In this document: piece by piece, positions 47,729 through 59,259 of the stretch | Position numbering within the stretch: position 1 is the stretch's first letter | How the letters are laid out: each line of letters starts with the position of its first letter | Source of the DNA: Dryocosmus kuriphilus | Taxonomy: Eukaryota > Arthropoda > Insecta > Hymenoptera > Cynipidae | DNA: 64,000 nucleotides | Direction: 5' to 3' | NCBI GenBank assembly: GCA_038277395.1 | Contig: CM076192.1 | Location: forward strand, 134,144,251-134,208,250 | Made by a program: the position numbers and the translations under genes | The notes under the pieces: generated by a model | The model's input: the letters and a program-made list of their open reading frames with translations, nothing else | Told to the model about the DNA's origin: nothing | Database searches by the model: none

Positions 47729-48235
47729 ATGTCTGATCCAAATCTAAAAAGAAAGTTTAAACCTAGGGGTGGGAAACAGATAAAGGGACGCCGAGAGCTG
47801 CGTAAACAGCAGATACTAGCGGAAAGTTTCCTGACGGACAAACTGCTTGTCCACGAAGTGAAAGCTATAGTCCAACCCTCCGAGAAAGTAGTCAACATCC
47901 CCGTAAACATACGCTTCATAGATCCCCCACCCCCAAGAAGGGAGGACATTTTTGCGGAAATCGGGAGCTCTTTCGAGTTCGATTGCCTGTTTAACACCTT
48001 GCTAAATAACGCTCAGCAAAAGCTGGACCAACGAAATTCGCGAGTAAATGAACAAAAAGTAGATTCCATCACTCTCTCGTCCGACGACGAAGTAGAAGAA
48101 GTGATTGCTGAAATACCAATAAACCGAGATTTCTCTAATGACGGACTCGATATCGAAGAGAAAATATGGAGAGAAATTTCTCAAAGAGAAATAGACGATT
48201 GTTCTAAATCCCTGTCAGGGTTAGAAGCTCAATGA
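47729..48235 (+). CDS. ORF0, copy 2: 168-aa protein of unknown function
   Basis: This is an intact counterpart of 33455-33958. Its first 280 bases are almost identical to copy 1; differences cluster in the last third, including one extra Glu codon in the acidic stretch. About half of the substitutions are silent. That both copies remain open while gag, pol and env are broken may be chance given its small size. The 400 bp up to gag (48236-48637) are non-coding. Confidence 0.6.
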   Translation: MSDPNLKRKFKPRGGKQIKGRRELRKQQILAESFLTDKLLVHEVKAIVQPSEKVVNIPVNIRFIDPPPPRREDIFAEIGSSFEFDCLFNTLLNNAQQKLDQRNSRVNEQKVDSITLSSDDEVEEVIAEIPINRDFSNDGLDIEEKIWREISQREIDDCSKSLSGLEAQ

Positions 48236-48637
48236 AAAGAGAGTCGTCAGTTACTCTAGAAGTAAAAGATTAGGCACAATCGAACTCGTGGGACTCCTTC
48301 CTATTTCCAAATAGTAACATGAGAGAGGGCAAGGGTGCCGAAGGATTACGACGTTCCTTACTTGTCTAATGAGCAGAAACGCAAAAACTTCACAACTGTA
48401 CACCAGTTAAGTTTTATAGCTGGTCCAGCGAGGGTCAGAGATCGTTTGCGAGCAAGGGTTGCACTAAGAAAGTCACAAACGCCGGCCCTGATGACCCATT
48501 GTCCCACCACTAGATCATGTTCCTTTTGTCTCAGTTCAGGTGTCCGAGTTTTTGCATAACGCACCTTTTGCACCCCCTCATGTACTTAGTGCTTACACTC
48601 GGTAGGAGGTAAGTTCCGAAAACCCAGATTTCCAGTA

Positions 48638-49744
48638 ATGCCGAACGGCGAGACGAGCCCCAACTCCGACCCAAATCGAGGTACCCCCAGTCTAGGCGGT
48701 GTCACTCCTAATATAACAGGGCAGCCAACCGGAACACCCAGCATGGACGTGAGTGCGGCCATGGCTTCCGCATCGGAGGATATGACCCTACAGCAATGCA
48801 CTTTCCATATCCCCACTAATGACGGTAAGAATCCCCCCCTCAAGTATTTTATCCAAGATGTGGCAAACGGGGCGGTTTACGTAAATGAAACTTCCGAACC
48901 CTCATTTGTAAAGATAGTCCTTAGTAAGTTAAAAGGGATTGCCAGGGAAAGTGTGAGGGATAAAACCTTCAACAAAATACAAGACATGGTAACACACCTG
49001 AAGAAACGGTTTGCCACTAAGAAGAAGTACCAATGGTACTTCGAATCAATAATGAACTTGCGAATGAAGCAAGCGGAAAGCGTTAGCGGTTATTACGACC
49101 GCACCTTGGGACTACTCAGTGGGGCGAAGCACTCCTTAGATGAGAAATACAAGTCACCAACAGACAACACCACTATGATGATGAGACCGGTTACAGACTG
49201 CGCCTTGGACGCCTACATTAGGGGGCTGCCAAATGAAATGGCCACTTTTGTAGATACCCGTGATCCCAAGGATTTGCATGAGGCCTACGAGCATGCGTTG
49301 CATGTCGAGGAGAGGCAACGGTATGCCGACAGAGTAAAGCGGACCACGGTCTCCTTTTATCATCTGTCCCGACATGAGGAATCCAGTCCGGAAAGGACAA
49401 GATCACCTAGCCCCTACTCGAGGCAAATGGACGGAAACCAAAAGAAACCAAGAATGGAGAAAATGAATGGTGCAGCACCGTCGCCCGAGGTAGCTCAGCC
49501 CCACCTCTTCAGTACCCCTTCTACAATCTCGCGCATCCACGATACAACTCCCCATATCCACCCGCTTACCCATTCCCGAGTCCATTCCCCGCAGGTTATG
49601 GTTACCCCTATTCACTGCCATATCCCCCGCCCCCCCCCCCTCAAGCGTACTCCCATGATACTACAAGAAATCCAGCAAATGCTAGCAGATGCACCCAAGA
49701 CTCGTCCAATTCACATCGGCCTGTTTCACCAAAACCTTCTTTAA
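48638..49744 (+). pseudogene. gag: gag, copy 2
   Basis: The frame is open from ATG 48638 for 368 codons and contains the N-terminus lost in copy 1. The Gag body matches copy 1. Around 49485 a length difference shifts the frame, so the Pro/Tyr-rich segment is read differently (HLFSTPSTISRIH). A long C run (49626-49640) shifts it again. The frame is continuous but its C-terminal quarter is probably not the original protein. It overlaps pol by 56 nt. Confidence 0.8.
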
Positions 49745-52700
49745 ACTACAAGGGGACCCACCGTGTGAACGCGACAGCGAGTCCGAGCCCCAAAGAGCGT
49801 CCAGGAACGGTGCAGTTCCTAACAGACCACTGCGGGTCCTCAGAGCCGGAAGAAAAGAAGAAGACTCTCCAGTTGTACGACTAGCGGCTCCGCAATTTAA
49901 GTATCCGAAAGCACATTTTTTAGTAGCCCCAGGTTCCGACATTAACTTAGTAAAACTTCGGGCCTTGAACAATACGATGATCGTAGGAAACGATCCCATC
50001 AACATTTCTGGTATCACGACCAACTTAGTCGAAACGCTTGGCACAGTGAAACTCACAATACTCACCAAGCCGGTCGAGTTCCATGTGGTAAAAACACCAC
50101 ACTTTTCCCATCTCAGCCGATGGTATCACTGGCCGACAATATCTAAGGGAAGAACAAGCGCAGGTATCCTTCCGACACAACGCACTCGTCGTAATTTCGG
50201 ACCCAATACAACCCATACCGTTTGTCGACACTGAATCAGTAAAAGCAAGAAGAGAAATAAGCAGTGAAATCAAACCTTTCAAACGGATCTTAAAAATCGG
50301 AGCCCGGACTAAACAGCCAGTAGAAATACCGGTGGCAAATCCAGAACTAAAGGAAGGATATCTTCGCAGGATCGATGCACCAGAGGGCATATATATAGTT
50401 GAAGGTGTAGTGAAAAAAACAGACGGCTTTTGCTATACCTACGCTTACAACACCACCGAAGACGAAGTCGAGCTGAACATACCACCACAGGAGATAATTC
50501 CTTTCGAGTACTGTGAGTTCCCCGAAGAAGAGTCATACAGTTCAGATATTAAACATCCCCCAGACAATGGAACGTTAAAACTAACTAAGCCTCGCAGCGA
50601 AGTTGTTACTGAAGTCCTACACACCGATCATCTTAACGACGTGGAGAAAGAACTCGTACACGGTTGGGTCAATGACTTCGCTGACGTACTCCACATCCCC
50701 GGAGAAGCGCTAAATATCACGAATAAGATTCGATATCGAATTCCGATGCTAGATGATGCAGTGATATCAAGGAAACCGTATCGTCATCCCCCAGATGCGC
50801 TGGATCAGATTGACATCCAAATTGAAAAACAACTCAAAAGTGGCGTTACCCGCCCTTCACAACCTCCATACAATGCGCCACTCATGATAGTGCCCAAAAA
50901 AATGGACGCCTCGGGGGTAAGAAAATACAGGGTAGTTATAGACTATAGAATTCTCAATAAAAAGGTAATCGGCGATGCCCACACCTTACCCAACATTACC
51001 GAAATACTAGACCAACTAGGTCGATCGCGCTTCTTTACAGTATTCGACCTGGTGAGTGGAAATGCTCCCGCAACCTTCCAACGCCTTATGGACAATATCT
51101 TAAAGGGGATTCTCGGTACGTAAGCATTTGTATACCTGGATGATATCGTTCCGGAGGCTTTTTAAACGCCTCAGAGAGGCGAATCTTAAGCTACAACCAG
51201 ACAAGTGCGATTTTCTGCGCACCGAAATCGCATATTTAGGCCACATCATCAGCAGAGATGGAGTAAGACCTAACCCGGAGAAAATTACCGCTATAAAGAA
51301 CTTCCCCAGGCCCACAACTGTCAAGGCGATCAGGCAATCCTTAGGACTATCGGGATATTATCGGAAATTTATACAAAACTATGCAAAACTAGCGAAACCT
51401 TTAGCCGATTTGCTAAAGAAAGATGCCAAGTTCATTTGGGGAGCAGAGCAAAAACGAAGTTTTCGCAAACTTCGCACCCACCTCTGCCGCGAAACCATTC
51501 TGCAATACCCCGACTTTAACAAAACCTTCAAGTTAACAACCGATGCCTCCGAATATGCGGTAGGAGCCGTGTTAACGCAAAGAAAGGACTCTCTGTATAT
51601 GCCGATCGCATACTATTCAAAAATAATGGGCTCCACCGAACAACGCTACTTCAAGTCTGAGAAGGAGTGTCTGGCCGTTTTATATGGCATAGCGAATTTT
51701 CGTCCATACCTGCACGGGCGCAAATTCGTTTTGGCATGCGACCACAAACCCATACATTGGATGACATATATTGCTAATCCAGGCCCGAGGCTGCTTCGCT
51801 GGCGCCATAGACTAAACGACTATCAATATACCTTCGAAAACAAGAAAGGAAAGCTACACAGGGGAGTAGAAGCCTTATCTGGAAACCCTATTGGACTTAA
51901 CGAGGAAGAAGTATCAACAGAAACCGATGACGTCACCGAGTCTGATGACTCCTACCCCACGCAAACTAAGCGAGTTACGGCTCCAAAACGCAGCGACTCC
52001 AATCATCCGGCACTTCCAAGCAAACCCAATCAGGGCGATGGAAGAAATGGCGTAGAAACAAAACCTGTCGACAGGACCAGTTACAGGGCACTACCGCTGA
52101 AAACAATCCTCGACTAAGGACAGCGTTAGGGAACGTAAGAACCCCGAAACAAATACCAACAAGCCGGTAGCACTTAGCTCCAGACAAAAAAGGTTCATTC
52201 CGAAGCCGACCACAGTGCATTCGAGGGGCTCCGAGGGAGAATACCCACGGGCGTCCACATCGGACGTTGGATTCACGTCCGGCAGAAGAAAAACGGATCA
52301 CGTGTCTGGGAAATTAGGCTTAGACGAAACCTCTAAGCCCCCGCCTTATCTAAAAACGAAAGGCGATAATCAAAGCGGAATAGCAAGTAGACTCAAGGAA
52401 TGACGATAAAGAGCGACGAACCTCAAGACCTCCGTATGTATCCCAGGATCCTCATCCACAGATGACGGGTCTTCAGAGATTGAAGGCAGTAGCGAGTCCG
52501 ATCCCCCAGTACATCGGAAGAAGCATAGTCTTCTCCCTAGAATTGACTCCAACTGATCTATGCCTAGGGATGATCGTCCACCCCAAAGTGTACCCACTAC
52601 CCTAGCCAACACTTGCTTCCCGGGTATATGCGATAAAACTACGGACGTATATGTAGATGGGGCTTGTGTTTACAATAAAAGCGGAGACCCGGAGGGCGGT

Positions 52701-55284
52701 ATAGGCGTATGTTTTGGCCAGAATTATCCCTGGAACATTTCTCAACCCGCTACCGGGAGGCAAACGAATAATGCCGCCGAAATCCAAGCCGCCACAGCAG
52801 CCGCGAGAAAAGCGGTAGAAAACGGTGTCAAGAACCTGCGAATAAATACGGATTCAGAGTTCCTTATCGACAGTTATACAAAATGGATTACGAATTGGGA
52901 GGCAAATGGATGGAAAGCCACTGATGGCAAACCCATTGTTAATCGGACAGAATTCGAAGAACTAAAAAAGGCACTGGAGGCTCTTGATGTGACCTTGAAC
53001 CATGTCCATCACCAAGGGGTAGAGGGCCACGGCACCAAGGGGTAGAGGGCAATGAAGATGGCCCAAACCTATTGTGGAAAGAACAGATGTTCAACGGTCC
53101 ATTTCCAAGTTTGACCGATCATTAGGAGATCACTATTCCTACTTCTGGGACAAAGAAGGACTCGACGAAGTCCCCCAAGATGAGACTCTTCAAAGAGAAC
53201 GCTCCGCGGTATCGGAGGGGGAAGATGATCAAGAGTTACTAGTTACCCTGCAAAGCATGGATCCATGTACCAGCATCGGCGATCCCCTGCCCGCTAGAGT
53301 AAACGCATTTCTAGAATCCTTTCGCAAACGCCTTGATGCAAAGGATGATTCCAAATCTAGGTATACTGCGTTAGACACGGAAAGTCCACTCGAAACAAAA
53401 AATTCCGGGATGGACAGAAGAAGTACAGTTCGGTTTAAGGACCTACCCGAAGTAATAGAATCTCCCATTGTAGGAACTCAACCCCCAAGAAGATCATTAT
53501 TTCAAACCCCAGGTCCTTCGGCCATACCCACCGCCAGCTCCACTCCAGCAGCCAGCCAGCAGTGATACAATAAAGGAAATGAACCATAACAAAGAGGTGT
53601 CTACCAGATAGACGCACGTTATGGCCCAACGACATCTCAACCAATCAACATCGATTCTAGGAGAGCAAGACAATACCCTCTCGCCGCGAAATCCGTTGAA
53701 TATATATCTTCCGCATATGGCTGACCCCTCTTCAAGTTCGGATAGAGAAGAATTTATACCGGCTATAGAGCAAAAGACCACATTCCCGTCGCCTGCCTCC
53801 AAGCGGAGCGTGGTACAGCACGAACGGGCTGAACCTCTCACATATCGCATAGACAACTACGCCCATTTCATTTCAGAAGACTGTGAACCAACAAATCCTA
53901 TTTTTAAACTCTTAATAGCCACAGAGCGCGTTTGCCCCCAAAATCTGTGGGAAACTAGACCTCAAATGGGACAGGTCCTGGTTACACCTGCAGGGAAAAA
54001 CAAAGTGTACTCCGTTGTAATCAAAAGGAATCACTTTGACGAAATCAACTGGGAAAATGTGATCTCAGGGCTAGAACGCCTTAGAAAAGCACTAGAGAAA
54101 GACCAACAACGAACTTGTCGAATGGCCAATTCGGGAGATCTGCTGGGTATGTTACCTCAGAATAGGATGTCCGAACTGCTAGCCGACATATTCCGGGGTG
54201 GTAATGTCACCATTACCTTGTGCCGCGGTAGGCTGGAGGTCCCACCGGAGGCACTGAAACATGAAATTATTTCCGAATTCCACAATAGTCTCCATGGCGG
54301 GAACAAGGGAGTTACCAAGACATATAGGCGGATACGAGAACGATACGCATGGCCGGATATGCGCAATGACCTTAAAAATCATATTAGACACTGTAACAGC
54401 TGTCTGGAAAATAAACTTGTAAGGGACGCACACGTGAACCCATGGTCATCACGGATACCCCGATCAGTGTGTTTGACAAGGTGTCCCTCGATACTGTCGG
54501 CAAACTCCCTACCACCCCCAGCGGTAACAGACACATACTAACAATGCAGGATAACTTCAGCAAGCTCTGTATAGCCGTTCCTGTTCCCGACATCAAGACA
54601 AATACAATCGCACACGCGGTCGCCACGCACTTGTTCGCACAATACGGAGCCCCTCGTTGCATTCTGATGGACCGAGGAGGGAGCTTCGTAAGCAAACTAA
54701 TGCACAGATTAAGAAAAATATTCGGGGTAAAAGGGATTACTACGTCCGGGTACCGCCCACAAACTAAAGGTTCTCTGGAACGTAGCCATATCATACTGGC
54801 CGACTATATCAAGCATTACGCGAAGGATTACGATGATTGGGATAGGCTATTACCCTTCGCTGTGTTCGCATATAACACCTCGGTACACGAATCGACCAAC
54901 CTTACACCCTTTCAGCTAGTATATGGGAAAATTGCGCTCCTGCCCAGTTCCCTGCCATCGGAGGATAGGCTAGAAGCCTATGGATCCTACCTACGCGATT
55001 TCATGACTAGGTTAAATGAAATTCAGAAAATTGCAGCAGCAAATGTGATAAAAGCTAAAGAAGTGTCAAAGATGCGTTATGACGAAAAGGCTAGGCCCCT
55101 GAACGCAAAGGTTGGGGACAAAGTAATTGTCTTTAAAGACATAAGGACAAATAAATTCGACAAACGTGCAATTAGACCTTTTACTATCGTGGGATTCACC
55201 GAAGACCACAATGTAATTTTAGAAGCCGACGATGGTACAAGGTTCACGAAGCACGCGGACAAGCTCTTAGTAACCGATTGTTAG
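49689..55284 (+). pseudogene. pol: pol, copy 2 (broken, with RT deletions)
   Basis: It has the same domain order as copy 1. The protease motif reads VAPGSD, losing the catalytic Asp. A frameshift lies near 50088. RT lacks 99 bp (in frame) at about 51060, corresponding to copy 1 36772-36870, and 38 bp after the YLDD codons at about 51148. A TAA stands at 51121-51123. The second RNase H (52640-53045) keeps its first three acidic residues but ends in a scrambled duplication. The macro-like part is at about 53850-54240. A frameshift near 54424 splits integrase, whose core is open from 54442 to 55284. Confidence 0.88.
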
Positions 55285-55360
55285 GCAATCCTTGACATAA
55301 GTACTAAACAATGTCCACCTGTTTTTAGGCGAAGGAAAAAAACCAAAAAGTTAAAATAAA

Positions 55361-57499
55361 ATGTACACCACGCTATTGTGGGATGTTGCGCTAACCACCG
55401 CCCAATCACCGTACGTGACCAGCGATGACCTCAGCGAGTTCGACCACGATCTTCAGTTTGGAGCTAGCACTGGGCTATACTATGAGTACCTTGGGTCAAT
55501 GCGAAAGACGACAGCAACATGGAGGATCAACGTCTTTCTGCATGCAAATCGATTGCAAGGACTAATTACCGCCTCCAAATCCAAATTTAAGGACTTATCT
55601 CAGTTCTGCGGGCCAATACACGAATACGATTGTCAGCAGATCATAGATGAGTATAACATGCAAACTAAAATGGACGCTGCGGACCGGCTCCAGAAAGAAA
55701 TCAAACAAGAACTAAAGGACTTAGAGCGGACTACTAACCAAAAGCTGCCGACACAACTACCGAAGCGAATCAGAACACGAAGGACAACTCCTTTGTTAGG
55801 CTTCCTAGGAAAGATCGCCGAACCTATGGCCGGACTTCTGACGTACGATGACGGACAAGTAATGGATTCCGAAATAGACAATCTCAATATAGCTCGGGCT
55901 AATCTATCGCCCCTCCTGGGTCAACAAACTCATCTCATAAGGTCTCAATTAGAGGAAATCCATAAAGCCGCAGATGAGCATAAAGAACAGCAACTACAGG
56001 TGCGAGCAAAACTTATGCGCGCTATCGGTTCCACCAATGCTATCTCGACATCCCTCACAACATTGAACTACACTTACGCATTGAATAAACTACTACATGC
56101 CATTGAAACCGGAGTAGACGAATAACTGTGATCAGCTGATCAATCGCTCGACGTCATTCGTATGCCGCGTAAAGGAAACCTCCATCCATCCTTATTAACA
56201 CCAGCACAAATCCAACCAATTTCAGAGACATTCAAGATCATGCTCCGAAGGCTGTGTTTCCGGTGCAGGGACCCGAAGTAAATAGGGACGAGCTTGCCAA
56301 GGTCTCCGTAATCACCGCCGTTATTCGAGGAGGAAAGTTGCAAGTCATATTGGATATACCCTTGCTAGGGAAGACCGAATTCACTCTCTACGGGATCCAT
56401 TCCGTTCCAGTTCAGCAGTCCGTCGTGGGAAACGGTACCGGAAAAGTCTATGTACGACCTGATTTTTCCTATATTGCCATTGAGGAAAGAGAGCGTACCT
56501 ACTTACTCATGACTGACGCGGAATTCGAACAATGTCAAAAACTACCTACATACGTGGGTGTGCCCTGGTACCGTTCCGGTGTACGAAACCGCGAGATTTT
56601 AGTCTTGCGAATCCGAGCTACTGCTTAATCCAAAATCATCCACGTTTAGGTTATGCAATATCATGGTGTCTTTTAACCAACAACATTACTGGAAATATCT
56701 CACTTCACTCAATGGGTGGATCTACTCCACACAAGGAGATATAACGGCTGACCTAATCTGCCCTCCTAGACCCAATGAGCGGATTACGTTAAGGGGGATA
56801 GGACCGATTCAGATCGCGTCAGGATGCCAGGTGAGGGCTCCACAGTTTACCATCCAGGGACTAGGTCCAACTAGGGGTGCAATTTTTGCCATCTACGAGC
56901 CCCTAGTTCATCTAAACCTCTCAACGATATCAACAAAAACGCACAATATTGACAAATTATCCACGAACTTAGGAAACCACCAGAGTGAACACTCCGACGT
57001 CCCCAAGACTACGAATTACAAAGTGAACGACATAGCCTTGGACCAAGTGGAACAACAATTATACGACTTCAGCATACAACAGGAAAGTAAAGCGAAACAG
57101 ACACTACTGATCCATGGTGCATCTGCGGGGCTAGGACTGACCGTCATGGACGTGCTGATCTACCTCGGTTACTCTAAGATAATAGTGGTCAGTCTAGAAT
57201 GTTTACGCCTCTGCCGTAAATGCTTGTCGTCAAAACAGGACGACTATAATAACGATCAAGCGAGCAATGTTCGCCCACATGAGGCAAACAGAATGGCAAT
57301 ACCAAACTCCCTTGCTAATAATGAGGATACCAATGCCACTTCGGAGAGAATACAAACTCTGCCTAAGGAAGAAGCACCCTCACCTAATAATCAAGAACCA
57401 TGTGCTCCACCAAGAATTAGGCCCGAGACGACAACTCCTAACATCGCTTCAGTCGGTCTAGATATTAGAATGCCTAAGCAGGCATTACAGCCAGCCTAA
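55361..57499 (+). pseudogene. env: env, copy 2 (broken)
   Basis: The signal peptide, RTRR cleavage site and fusion peptide are as in copy 1. Breaks are TAA 56123-56125, the shared TGA 56129-56131, and frameshifts near 56216 and between 56555 and 56630. The last part (56663-57499) is open and contains what copy 1 has lost in frame: a transmembrane helix (around DVLIYLGYSKIIVVSLECL) with a Cys-rich border, then a tail of about 90 residues. Confidence 0.83.
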
Positions 57500-57741
57500 C
57501 ATCGGCCAAACTCTCATTCCCAAGGTACTTTCCGGTATACCCAGTTTCATAAAAACGTTATGATCATCAGGGGAACACAGAGCTTCAACAGTGTAGTGTA
57601 ATGTGATCAGTGCCAAAAAGGAAATAATTTCCAAATGTAAAAGTGGGATGGCTTATGCTGAATGTGCTACCTCCGCTATTGTAAGAGAAAGAAGGAAGCA
57701 AAAACATAAACTATGATAATGGGCAATAAATTTAAGTTCTC

Positions 57742-57776
<35 letters not shown>

Positions 57777-58573
57777 TTAACCTAATTAAGGCTCGCTTAT
57801 AGGATATAAGGCCTACAGACTTCCCGAAGGACAGCCGCACTCAAAACATATCACGAAACACGATCGCCATTTCTGGAATGGAACGTTGAAAGTGTCAAAC
57901 ACGAGTCATTCCCGTCCCCAGACACGCCAGAGATGATTGCCCATGAACTCTAGTGCCACTATCCAGTAGGCACCGGGTATTTTGTTCGATTATAACGTCT
58001 AAGAATATCTAATCACACACCTGTACTAGAGACTGGTGTTACCGCCTGTAATCAACATGAGTATTTCGAAGCTTCATGAACGCATAATTACCCTGCTTCC
58101 CACATTTTCTACCGAAAACGTGACAGAAGCCCACCAGTCGCCTTTTTCAGGGATCAATATAGATGCCTCACGACTACTCTTGGGCGTATCATCTTAAGAT
58201 TTGAAACACCCATGAGTTAACCAGGCTCCAAGGATCCCAATCTGGCGACAGTACCTCAATCAGTCACACTAATTATCAGACAAATCAACCTTATCTAAAC
58301 TTGTATCTGGATCATTTACAAATGATGACCGAACAATCTAACCCGATATATGGGCGTGTCATCTCGGGACTCAAAAAGAGTTGCACACGAGTATCCTAAT
58401 CGCTATACCTGCACCAATTCAGAAAATATGTAGATCCTGTTTCGAGATGGTAGAAACTTATTATAAATCACACATAGCGTTAACTAAGTTATTAAGGTGA
58501 GAGCAATCGCAGGCCGACAACCCCGGGCACTGGTGACAAGCGGGGACGTTTGTAGGAAATTCCAGGGCGGGTT
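57500..58573 (+). other. 3' region of copy 2 with internal poly(A)
   Basis: This is the counterpart of 43530-44608: AATAAA 57725-57730, A run 57746-57774, then 800 bp of non-coding DNA up to LTR 3. Confidence 0.7.
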
Positions 58574-59204
58574 TGTTACGATGGGCCCTGCGGGGAAGAC
58601 AATTCAACATTGTCATTGCACACTCTCGCAGTTCCCATACGTCAGCGGTGTGCCATCCGGTGATCGAGGTTCTCGACCGTACCTATCGTACCACCTCAAG
58701 GTCGGAACGGTGAGGGGATTGAGACGGGGAGAAAGCAAAAGAACATTGAACAGACAAGACTACGGATGACGATCCGCGCCTCCTTCCCCGCCTACGAACT
58801 CGTGCCACTTCTTATTAAATCATCATGGCCGGATACTTCCAGCGACCGGCGAGACCACTAAATGTTGAATAACAATGTTAATTATTAATAAAGACTAAAG
58901 GTTCATAAGGATAAAGTCAATAACATTCTGTTGACTATCCAAATTTTAGAATGTAAAATAGTTTGATGAATGTCAAATTTCCAATAATATCGGCAATAAC
59001 TAATAACGGCCTACCCTTCTCCCTTGTTTTCGTTTGCTACAGCCGGCGAAGAAAAACCGCTATAGACGCAATCACGAGTAAATAAATCAATCGCCTCGTT
59101 AATTAAACATCTTAAACCTTCCAATAGATCTCGAGATAAAAGTTTAATCATCAATAGAATCATTAATAGCCTATTTGGACTTGGCAATTCACAAAAATGT
59201 ATAT

Positions 59205-59253
<49 letters not shown>

Positions 59254-59259
59254 TATATA

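Noticed and set aside
33337..47997. Identical 128-aa antisense frame in both LTR copies
   Set aside because: It is the reverse of ORF0 and is conserved only because ORF0 is.
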